A DNA stretch of 64,000 nucleotides from Caldichromatium japonicum (GTDB lineage: Bacteria; Pseudomonadota; Gammaproteobacteria; Chromatiales; Chromatiaceae): contig NZ_CP048029.1 in the NCBI RefSeq assembly GCF_011290485.1, positions 1,347,155 through 1,411,154 on the forward strand. Reading direction: 5' to 3'. The position numbers and the translations under genes were made by a program. The notes beneath the pieces are model-generated. The model saw nothing but the letters and a program-made list of their open reading frames with translations, did not search any database and was not told the DNA's origin. Below, piece after piece: positions 57,054 through 64,000 of this stretch; the stretch's first letter is position 1, and each line of letters opens with the position of its first letter.

Positions 57054-58703
57054 TTAGGGTGCAGGGCGTGCCCATACCAATGCGACATGGGCATGGTGAT
57101 AGACAAGACCGAGATTGAGTTCTGGGTGCTCACGCATAAGCTGTTCGAGCTTATCGACCCGCACCAAAGCCAATTCGCCCGACCTAGGCGCGCGATTTTG
57201 GGTGATGGCCTCACGATAGACACTGAAACTCGGTAGCGAGGTACGATAAGCCACTGCCGGAAGCCGGCTTTGTTTTGCGAGCAATCCTGCCTCTTTGACT
57301 GGTGCCTGAAGGGTTGACAACACCAAAGGCACCACGATCCCAAAGATCACAAGGGTTTGCACGATGCCTACTAAGATCAGCCGTTGCCACAGGAATAGTG
57401 CCGACCACCGAAACAAAAGGACAGTAAGGATCAAAGCACCTGATACAACCAGGCCATAGCCTAAATCGATACGATCGCGCGCCTCGGCATAGAGGATGGA
57501 GTCGTATGGTCTTTGCGCTAAAACCATACCAACATCAAGTATAAACGGCAGGATCAACAGTATACCGAAAAGGGTGAAAGGAGGAAGAAAAGCCAGCCAG
57601 CGATTGGTCAATGCAGCGCGATGCCGTGCCATCAGGATAAACAACGGGGTAGCGCCATAAAGCAGATAATGTGGGAGCTGTGTTCCAGAAAATGAAAAGA
57701 AAACAATAACAACTAAGAACCAAAGCCAAAGAAAGCGATCCAGTGGGTCCTGCCAAGCTGAGCGATGGCATTTAAACAGGCTGAGCATCCATCCGGTAAA
57801 TGGAAGAAGGATGATCAGGAGTGCAATCAGATAATAGCCAGGAAAACCTCTATGTCCATGAATGACAGAGATAAAACGACCTATATTATGTTCAAGAAAA
57901 AAGCTTTTGAAAAAGCCGTCGCCATCATCAAGATAAATAGCCAGATACCAAGGGCCAGCGATTAGTATAAATATCAGCCAGCCTAATGGATCGAAGACCG
58001 CCCTACCCCATTCCTGTATCGCGAATAGGCTGTCTTTGGTCAAACGGATGCTGATAACGAAAAATGCGAAACTGATTAAAAACGGAAAAAAGACAGCAAT
58101 AGGTCCCTTCGTTAGAAAACCAAGGCCCATCCAGAGATAGGCACGCAAGACAGTGAGCCGATGTGTTTTCCAATCTGGTTTTGACCAAAACCGATAGACC
58201 TCGAACAAGGTTAAAGCCAGGAAAAGATTGAGCAGGGCGTCGGCTACGGCCGATTTACCGATGAGAGAGACCTCGATACTCAGCGCGAGCGTCAGGCCTG
58301 CAAGGGTTGCAGTTTGAGCGTCTAGACGCTGACGGACAAAGATCCATACCGCCAAGACCCACAAGGTTGCAGCCAAGGCTGAGGGCAGACGCAAGGCAAA
58401 CTCATTGAGGCCTAATAGACTTACCGATACAGCCTGTAACCAATAGATCAATATTGGTTTGTCATAGCGCGGCTCACCGTCGCGGTGCGGCGTGATGTAG
58501 TTACCGCTCTCTAGCATCTCACGGGTAGCCTCGGCGAAGGCCCCCTCATCGAGGTCATAGAGTGGGACTGCACCAAGTTGCCAGAAAAAACTCAAGGCAA
58601 CAATCAGGATCAAAAACGCCGGAGAGGTCAGGATGCGGCTAATCCATAATCGCCAGCCGAATTCACTGGTTTCTACCAGCAGTAGATTCTCAACGGTTTT
58701 CAT
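57054..58703 (-). CDS. Membrane glycosyltransferase, GT39/ArnT type
   Basis: 549 residues with about eleven membrane helices; uses polyprenyl-phosphate sugars to modify lipid A or other envelope glycans. Diagnostic: 'LYDLDEGAFAEATREMLESGNYITPHRDGEPRYDKPILIYWLQ' (catalytic Asp-Glu, shown as a region) and 'GFLTKGPIAVFFP'. Its start overlaps the GT2 stop by 4 bases. The GT2 probably makes the lipid-linked sugar and this enzyme transfers it (as ArnC/ArnT); sugar and acceptor unknown. Base composition is more AT-rich than the neighbours. Confidence 0.9.
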   Translation of the reverse strand: MKTVENLLLVETSEFGWRLWISRILTSPAFLILIVALSFFWQLGAVPLYDLDEGAFAEATREMLESGNYITPHRDGEPRYDKPILIYWLQAVSVSLLGLNEFALRLPSALAATLWVLAVWIFVRQRLDAQTATLAGLTLALSIEVSLIGKSAVADALLNLFLALTLFEVYRFWSKPDWKTHRLTVLRAYLWMGLGFLTKGPIAVFFPFLISFAFFVISIRLTKDSLFAIQEWGRAVFDPLGWLIFILIAGPWYLAIYLDDGDGFFKSFFLEHNIGRFISVIHGHRGFPGYYLIALLIILLPFTGWMLSLFKCHRSAWQDPLDRFLWLWFLVVIVFFSFSGTQLPHYLLYGATPLFILMARHRAALTNRWLAFLPPFTLFGILLILPFILDVGMVLAQRPYDSILYAEARDRIDLGYGLVVSGALILTVLLFRWSALFLWQRLILVGIVQTLVIFGIVVPLVLSTLQAPVKEAGLLAKQSRLPAVAYRTSLPSFSVYREAITQNRAPRSGELALVRVDKLEQLMREHPELNLGLVYHHAHVALVWARPAP

Positions 58704-59701
58704 GGAGAAACCTTCCAGACCGCTGTTTTGGGATCGGATTGCCAGCGAATCCGGTGATGGGTCTTCGCACCCGCAGCAAATAGAGTCCGTGTCATCAACT
58801 CGGCGAGCACGCCCGTGGTAATGAATTGGATCGAAACGACGATGAATAGAATGGCGGTAAATAGCAACGGACGCTGACCGATGGGTTGGCCCATAATGAA
58901 CTTGACGATGAGTAGGTGGGCCATCATCATCCCCCCGAGCAGGCCGAACACCAGACCAATGGAGCCAAAGAAATGCCCCGGGCGCGCACCAAAACGCAGA
59001 AAGAAAAAGGCAGATAAAAGATCAAGGACGACACGAAAGGTCCTCGAGATCCCATATTTGGATTGTCCAAAACGTCGCGGCTGATGTCTGACTTCGCTTT
59101 CGCCAATACGCTCAGGGGCTGTGACCCCTGCCACCCAAACCGGAATAAAGCGATGCATCTCGCCAAATAGCCGTATTTCCTTGATCACTGTGGACCGATA
59201 GATCTTCAGGCTGCATCCATAGTCGTGCAACTTCAAACCGGTGACCCAGCCGATCAGGAGGTTGGCAAGGCGCGAGGGGACCTTGCGCAACAAGAGATCA
59301 TCCTGACGGTGTCGCCGCCAGCCCTGAAGCAGGTCGAGGTCGCGCGCGAGGAGTTCAGCGACGAGGCGCGGGATGTCGGCGGGGTCATTTTGTAGGTCGC
59401 CGTCCAGGGTGGCGATCAGCTCGCCACGGGCCGCATCGATACCTGCCTGCATTGCAGCGGTTTGGCCGAAATTGCGCCTTAACTGGATGATCCGCAAGTG
59501 GGGTCCATAGCACTCAGCAAGGGCTCGCAACCGCCTGCCGGTATCATCGCGACTGCCGTCATCAATACAGATCAGCTCCCAAGCACCTGGATAATTCGCC
59601 AGCCCTTCGTGAACCCGGGCCATGAGCGGTTCGAGGTTATCGGCCTCTTCATACAAAGGGATGACAACCGAGAGCGGTGGGTGTTGGGCGGGCGACGACA
59701 T
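58700..59701 (-). CDS. Polyprenyl-phosphate glycosyltransferase, GT2 family (ArnC/DpmI-like)
   Basis: 333 residues. GT2 catalytic domain: 'LSVVIPLYEEADNLEPL', 'LICIDDGSRDDT', 'ATLDGDLQNDP' (DxD-like), then 'DYGCSLKIYR', followed by two C-terminal membrane helices ('FFGSIGLVFGLLGGMM', 'LLFTAILFIVVSIQFITTG'). Transfers a nucleotide sugar to polyprenyl phosphate at the membrane. It is the upstream partner of the GT39 gene and divergent from the EAL/GGDEF gene. Confidence 0.9.
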   Translation of the reverse strand: MSSPAQHPPLSVVIPLYEEADNLEPLMARVHEGLANYPGAWELICIDDGSRDDTGRRLRALAECYGPHLRIIQLRRNFGQTAAMQAGIDAARGELIATLDGDLQNDPADIPRLVAELLARDLDLLQGWRRHRQDDLLLRKVPSRLANLLIGWVTGLKLHDYGCSLKIYRSTVIKEIRLFGEMHRFIPVWVAGVTAPERIGESEVRHQPRRFGQSKYGISRTFRVVLDLLSAFFFLRFGARPGHFFGSIGLVFGLLGGMMMAHLLIVKFIMGQPIGQRPLLFTAILFIVVSIQFITTGVLAELMTRTLFAAGAKTHHRIRWQSDPKTAVWKVSP

Positions 59702-59836
59702 GGAGACAAGGCCGATCGACTGTTGATTGGAAAGCGCATCTAGCCGGTGATCATAAAGGGTTCATAGATATCTGATCTACTCTACTGGCTAAGCAGGGGC
59801 CCAGCCAAACTTCAGCCCAGCGGTGGGAGATGGATT

Positions 59837-61690
59837 ATGTCGCTCAAGTTGATCAACAAACACAGTCAGGCCGTCAAGCTGCTGATGCGCGCCCGCAAAG
59901 TGCTGACCTATGCGTTGCAGCCCATCGTCAACATCCACACGGGGTCTGTCTTCGGATACGAGGCCTTGTTGCGCGGTTTCGAGCCGCTGGGCTTTACCAA
60001 CGCTGCCGCTCTCCTCGCATGGGCTGCCGAGTTTGGACTTTCGGAGTCACTGGATGCCATGCTGAGCAGCTTGGCGATCGAACGCTTCATCAAGCAGGGC
60101 CAAGTCCAGCATTATCGGCTTTTTTTTAATCTCGATCCCCATTTCATCGACCCTGAACATGGGTTGCGCCTGCTCGACCGTCTATCAGAACATGGCTTGA
60201 AAGCCGAGCATCTGTGCATCGAGCTCTCCAAACAGCTTGACCTCTTCATACATCCCGATTGTATAGCAATGATCAAGGGTTACCGGCGTGTCGGTCTGCA
60301 TATCGCCATCGATGACTTTGGAGATAGCTGCTCGGCGCTTAAACATCTCTACGAAGAGCCCCCTGATTACATCAAATTCGATCGCTTTTTCATTCAGGGG
60401 ATCGACACCGACCGGCGCAAGCGCAACCTGCTTGCCAATGCCGTCCAGCTCGCTCACCAGCTCAATATTCGCACGATCGCCAAGGGTATCGAAACTGAGG
60501 GTGAGTTTTTGATTTGCCGCGAGATAGGCTGCGATCTGGCGCAAGGCTATCTCATCGCCGTACCCCAGATCAGTCCCAAGAATCTAGTCCAGCTTTATGA
60601 ACATATCGCTATGCTTCATGAGCGTAATCAACGCAAACTATCTGGAGATCGAGGGCTGATCGAGACCTTTTTAGAACTGATCCCGCCTATCCATCTCAGC
60701 GATCAGATCACCAGACTGTTCGATGCCCTGCGACGCGACAAGCATCATCACATCGTCCCCGTGCTCGATAGTACTGATTACCCGGTCGGTCTCATCTATG
60801 AATCGGATATCAAGGACTATATCTATTCGAGCTATGGGCGCGATCTGATCGTCAATCCTGCCTTTGCCCGTGAGATTCGGGATTTTGTCCGGCCATGCCC
60901 CTGCATTGACATCCATAGCTCTATTGATCGGCTGCTGCAGGCTTATTCCTCCGCCGCCGATACGGCCGGTATGCTCATCACCTGCGATAGCCGCTATCAT
61001 GGTTTCATTTCAGCTATGTCATTGTTGCGTCTGATCGAGCAAAAAAATTTGGCCGTTGCGCGCGATCAAAATCCCCTGACTAAGCTCCCAGGCAACAACC
61101 CCATCCATCGCTATGTCTCCCAGGCATTGGCAGAACGCGAGTATACTTGGCATCTCGCATATATGGATTTTGATAACTTCAAGGCATTTAATGACCACTA
61201 CGGATTTCGGCGCGGCGATCGGGTCATTCAGCTGTTTGCTGAGCTATTACGCACAGGGCTTGAGTCGCATGGTTGGTTTATCGGTCATATCGGCGGGGAC
61301 GATTTTTTTGCAGGTATCCGCGATACCGAGCTGACCGTTGTCCTGGAGCAGCTCAGCTGGTTGATTGAAAAGTTCAAAGCCGATGTGCAAAGCCTCTATG
61401 ATGCAGAGGATCGCCAACGCGGTTATTTGTACGTTAAGGATCGTTATCGAGAATGGCGGGAGATACCGCTGATCCGTTGTAGTATGGCGCTTTTGGAGAT
61501 CCGTCCAGGGGATGATTATAGCGATGGCGATACAATTGGGCGTACCATCGCCGAGCTTAAGCATGCTGCCAAGCAAAGCCCTTTGGGAATCGCCCTCAGG
61601 CGCAATCCAGAGGGGCCAGATCATCTGCTAACTGAAGCGGTTTCGCTCGCCATGTCATCAGAGGTACAGTCCGATTATCCACCAGGATGA
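59837..61690 (+). CDS. EAL-CBS-GGDEF protein with altered catalytic motifs
   Basis: 617 residues, cytosolic, no membrane segment. EAL domain 25-250: 'YEALLRG' (Glu42), 'FFNLDPHF', 'LCIELSK' (Glu129), 'AIDDFGD' (Asp159/160) and 'YIKFDR' (Lys180), but the usual 'AEGVE' is 'AKGIE' with Lys216 replacing a Glu needed for c-di-GMP hydrolysis. A CBS pair spans about 275-405. GGDEF domain 410-600 carries 'GGDDF' (486-490) instead of GGDEF/GGEEF. Either domain may therefore be inactive and work as a sensor or scaffold. GGGAG lies 9 bases before the ATG. The 3' end overlaps the convergent arsC-like gene by 16 bases. Confidence 0.92.
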   Translation: MSLKLINKHSQAVKLLMRARKVLTYALQPIVNIHTGSVFGYEALLRGFEPLGFTNAAALLAWAAEFGLSESLDAMLSSLAIERFIKQGQVQHYRLFFNLDPHFIDPEHGLRLLDRLSEHGLKAEHLCIELSKQLDLFIHPDCIAMIKGYRRVGLHIAIDDFGDSCSALKHLYEEPPDYIKFDRFFIQGIDTDRRKRNLLANAVQLAHQLNIRTIAKGIETEGEFLICREIGCDLAQGYLIAVPQISPKNLVQLYEHIAMLHERNQRKLSGDRGLIETFLELIPPIHLSDQITRLFDALRRDKHHHIVPVLDSTDYPVGLIYESDIKDYIYSSYGRDLIVNPAFAREIRDFVRPCPCIDIHSSIDRLLQAYSSAADTAGMLITCDSRYHGFISAMSLLRLIEQKNLAVARDQNPLTKLPGNNPIHRYVSQALAEREYTWHLAYMDFDNFKAFNDHYGFRRGDRVIQLFAELLRTGLESHGWFIGHIGGDDFFAGIRDTELTVVLEQLSWLIEKFKADVQSLYDAEDRQRGYLYVKDRYREWREIPLIRCSMALLEIRPGDDYSDGDTIGRTIAELKHAAKQSPLGIALRRNPEGPDHLLTEAVSLAMSSEVQSDYPPG

Positions 61691-62199
61691 TCTGTCTTTG
61701 GTGTACGGATTTGACCAATTCGATCGAGCTCGCGTTGGAGTTTTAAGCGATCGATCGATGCCAGAGGCAGGGCAACGAAGATCTTGATCCGGTTTTCGAG
61801 CTCGCGGAAGGCGGTACGAAAGGCCATCATGCGGGTCACCTCATCGCCTTCGACCGCCGCAGGATCGGCGACTCCCCAATGTGCCGTCATCGGCTGGCCC
61901 GGCCAGACGGGGCACATCTCGCCCGCCGCCTTGTCGCAGACCGTAAAGACAAAATCCATGACCGGGGCATCTGGGCGCGCAAACTCGGACCAATCCTTGC
62001 TGCGCAAGCCCTCGGTTGGATAGTTGCTGCGGCGCAGGACCTCGAGCGCCAAGGGATGGACCTCACCCTTTGGATGACTGCCGGCGCTAAAACCCCGAAA
62101 GCGCCCCTGGCCCCAGCGATCGATGATTCGCTCGGCCATGATGCTGCGTGCCGAATTACCAGTGCAGATGAATAAAACATTATAAATAGGCTCAGACAT
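61675..62199 (-). CDS. arsC: Arsenate reductase / low-molecular-weight phosphatase family (ArsC)
   Basis: 174 residues. N-terminal loop 'FICTGNSARSIMAE' (CX5R nucleophile). 'DFVFTVCDKAAGEMCPVWPG' supplies the later Cys residues used in thioredoxin-linked ArsC enzymes. 'HWGVADPA' is typical. Arsenate reduction is favoured over protein tyrosine phosphatase activity, but no other ars gene is nearby. Start set at 'MSEPIYNVL'. Confidence 0.85.
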   Translation of the reverse strand: MSEPIYNVLFICTGNSARSIMAERIIDRWGQGRFRGFSAGSHPKGEVHPLALEVLRRSNYPTEGLRSKDWSEFARPDAPVMDFVFTVCDKAAGEMCPVWPGQPMTAHWGVADPAAVEGDEVTRMMAFRTAFRELENRIKIFVALPLASIDRLKLQRELDRIGQIRTPKTDHPGG

Positions 62200-62322
62200 G
62201 GGCATTTTCCGCAGATCGCTTGCTCAAAGACCGCCTAGTTCCAGGGACAGAACAGCGACTAAGCGACTATAGGCAGAGGACCATGCACGGTCAAATGAAT
62301 AAATTGTTGCAAAAGCGCCGTT

Positions 62323-63630
62323 TCATGCCGCTGCCTGTTCGATCACAAAGCGATTTCTCCCCCCCTGTTTCGCCTGATACAGGCAAGCATCCGCGCGGTC
62401 GATCATGGCCTGCAGGCTATCAGCGAGATTCAGAGTCGCACCCAGGCTGATGGTCACCTGGATCTCAGTCCCTTCATGTGAGATGCGCGTTGCCTCCACT
62501 GCCGACCGTAATCGTTCGAGTACAATCTCAAGATCATTGGACTCCAATCCGGTCAGGAAAATACAGAACTCTTCTCCACCATAGCGTCCGATGAGATCCG
62601 ACTGACGCACCCCGAAGGAGAGGATACGGGCCACCTCGCGGATCACTCGATCGCCGGCCAGATGGCCATAGTTATCATTGACCCGTTTGAAATGATCGAT
62701 ATCGAGGATCACTGTTGCGAGATTGATGTGGCGCCGTCTAGCGGCGGCATAAAGGGTTTCGCCGGCCTCGAAAAGATAGCGGCGGTTATACAGGCCAGTG
62801 AGATAATCGCGTACCGAGACATCGCGGATCGTGCGGATCAATTCGATCTGTTCGATGTTTTGGATGACCCGGCAATAAAATTCTTCGACCAGGAATGGTT
62901 TGTAAATGAAATCATTGGCACCGCTCTTAAGCAGACGCAATGATAGGTCCACTGAACTCTGTTCGGACAGGCCGATGATCGCCAGCTCGAAACGCGGATA
63001 CAACTGGCGTAGCGCCGACACCAAGGCCAGGCCATCCATCTCGGGCATACAATAATCGGTGATCACCAGCTCGATGCCCGGATGGTCCTTAATGATGTCT
63101 AATGCCTCACGCCCATCCTTCGCCTCGAGGACCTGGAGGTGGTGTAGGTTCAAGAGCTTGGCAAGATAGGCGCGAAAGGCACGCGAATCATCGACCACGA
63201 GGACCCGAACGTGGCGATTATGATCGATGCGCCGGACCAGGGTTGCGACCTGATCGATCTCATGCGGGCTATTTTTCAGCAGATAATCGACCACCTCCTT
63301 GCTGAGCATCCGCTTGCGGGTCGCCTCGTCATAATCAGCGGTCAGGACGATCGCGGGGATGCCGTACGACTGGACTAGATCGACCGCCTCGCCATCGCTG
63401 GCGTCAGGCAGGTTGAGATCGACGATGGCCACAAAAAAGCGCTCGGGGTGCTCGGCTAGGAGCGCGCGGGTCGCGGCCAGAGAATCAGCGGTCTCGGACT
63501 GGACCCCGGCGATGTCCTCGCAGCGGGCGCGCAGCAGGCCACTGATGGCGTGGCTATCGTCGATCAGGAGCACGCGATCGCCTAGCCTTGGGCTCGACGA
63601 GCACGATTCAGGACGCTGCTCTAGGTTCAT
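62323..63630 (-). CDS. Response regulator with two REC domains and a GGDEF domain
   Basis: 435 residues. REC1 (about 15-130; 'LLIDDSHAI', 'AIVDLNLPDA'), REC2 (about 140-255; 'VLVVDDSRA', 'VITDYCMPEMDG') and a diguanylate cyclase domain (about 270-430) with intact 'GRYGGEEFCIF', so likely active in making c-di-GMP. No membrane segment. No adjacent histidine kinase. The architecture resembles PleD. Start at 'MNLEQRP'. Confidence 0.92.
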   Translation of the reverse strand: MNLEQRPESCSSSPRLGDRVLLIDDSHAISGLLRARCEDIAGVQSETADSLAATRALLAEHPERFFVAIVDLNLPDASDGEAVDLVQSYGIPAIVLTADYDEATRKRMLSKEVVDYLLKNSPHEIDQVATLVRRIDHNRHVRVLVVDDSRAFRAYLAKLLNLHHLQVLEAKDGREALDIIKDHPGIELVITDYCMPEMDGLALVSALRQLYPRFELAIIGLSEQSSVDLSLRLLKSGANDFIYKPFLVEEFYCRVIQNIEQIELIRTIRDVSVRDYLTGLYNRRYLFEAGETLYAAARRRHINLATVILDIDHFKRVNDNYGHLAGDRVIREVARILSFGVRQSDLIGRYGGEEFCIFLTGLESNDLEIVLERLRSAVEATRISHEGTEIQVTISLGATLNLADSLQAMIDRADACLYQAKQGGRNRFVIEQAAA

Positions 63631-63635
63631 ACACC

Positions 63636-64000
63636 TCATCCCCTTGCTGCTTGCATCACGGCGATGACGATCCGCTCCTGGGTCGCTTCGTCCAGATAGG
63701 GATGCATCGGCAGGCTCAATACCCGTTGAGCGACCGCTGTGCTCACTGGGTGATCCCCTTGGGCCAGGCCGCTGAAGACCGGCTGTTCAGGAAGCGGCAG
63801 AGGGTAATGGACAGCGGTCGGGATACCCTGCTGGGCGAGCCTGGCTGCGACCTCATCGCGCTCCTCGACCTGAATCGTATATTGGGCATAGACCGACTGG
63901 TTGTGCGGATGGACATGGGGCGTGAGCAGAGGCGCTCCCCCGACATCGCTCCCGACCACACCGTGCGCCTGAAAGAGCTCCGTATAACGGGCGCCGATGC
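63636..64000 (-). CDS. DegT/DnrJ/EryC1/StrS aminotransferase (partial, C-terminal)
   Basis: Only the last about 120 residues lie in the window; the 5' part continues beyond base 64000. 'ARYTELFQAHGV', 'HNQSVYAQYTIQVEERDEVAARLAQQGIPTAVHYPLPLPEQPVF' (region) and 'AQRVLSLPMHPYLDEATQERIV' are typical of PLP-dependent sugar aminotransferases such as WbpE, used in surface polysaccharide synthesis. No catalytic residue is visible in this part. Confidence 0.88.
   Translation of the reverse strand, partial: IGARYTELFQAHGVVGSDVGGAPLLTPHVHPHNQSVYAQYTIQVEERDEVAARLAQQGIPTAVHYPLPLPEQPVFSGLAQGDHPVSTAVAQRVLSLPMHPYLDEATQERIVIAVMQAARG

Overview
The window is 64 kb of GC-rich (roughly 60%) chromosomal DNA from a gammaproteobacterium. 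Gene content and protein style (SAH riboswitch before ahcY, PBP1b followed by an LpoP-like lipoprotein, PA3496-family protein, two-subunit pyruvate carboxylase, CsrA, recA-recX-alaS-lysC-csrA order with tRNA-Ser) fit the Chromatiales / purple sulfur bacteria. No photosynthesis or sulfur-oxidation gene lies in the window, so this placement is an inference. Most of the window is densely packed core genome.

Layout. 1-2.3 kb: a decayed TPR / O-GlcNAc-transferase-like glycosyltransferase (one frameshift, two in-frame amber codons) overlapping the stub of a sugar-nucleotide epimerase. 2.5-5.1 kb: SAH riboswitch, ahcY and metF. 5.4-8.2 kb: a DUF4892/OmpA envelope protein, a small membrane-anchored protein and an RMD1/DUF155-type protein. 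8.4-12.7 kb (minus strand): a tight operon of TerY-like vWA protein, PP2C phosphatase, Ser/Thr kinase with zinc ribbon, and a seven-bladed WD40 propeller protein. The first three form a 'TerY-P triad', a little-studied signalling module, and this is the most interesting locus here. 12.9-19 kb: TauE/SafE permease, YadG/YadH ABC exporter, PBP1b and its probable activator LpoP. 19-27.2 kb: metH, a ZnuC/ZnuB zinc importer pair, an unknown membrane protein, a 6-pyruvoyl-tetrahydropterin-synthase-like protein without its catalytic cysteine, and two short-chain dehydrogenases, in what looks like one long operon.

27.5-30.5 kb is the only clear mobile island. It is an IS607-type element whose serine recombinase gene is frameshifted, internally deleted and split by an intact 1,678-bp DDE element (15-bp perfect inverted repeats, 3-bp target duplication). 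Its tnpB has lost the whole catalytic middle. 30.7-42.6 kb: PA3496-family protein, MscK-type mechanosensitive channel, argA, gpmI, thyA, an alpha/beta hydrolase, an HDOD protein, uvrC and pgsA. 42.6-50.1 kb: tRNA-Gly, pyruvate carboxylase A and B, a cysteine-rich small protein, DUF302 and cupin proteins, a CinA-type amidase, thpR, recA and recX (apparently starting at CTG). 50.2-56.7 kb: alaS, lysC, csrA, tRNA-Ser, a Sel1-repeat protein, tRNA-Leu and metY. 57-64 kb: two membrane glycosyltransferases, an EAL-CBS-GGDEF protein with degenerate active sites, an ArsC/LMW-phosphatase, a REC-REC-GGDEF response regulator and the 3' end of a DegT-family aminotransferase.

Themes. Methionine/SAM metabolism recurs (ahcY under an SAH riboswitch, metF, metH, metY, lysC). 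Zinc and pterin genes follow metH directly. Envelope and polysaccharide functions and c-di-GMP signalling dominate the right end.
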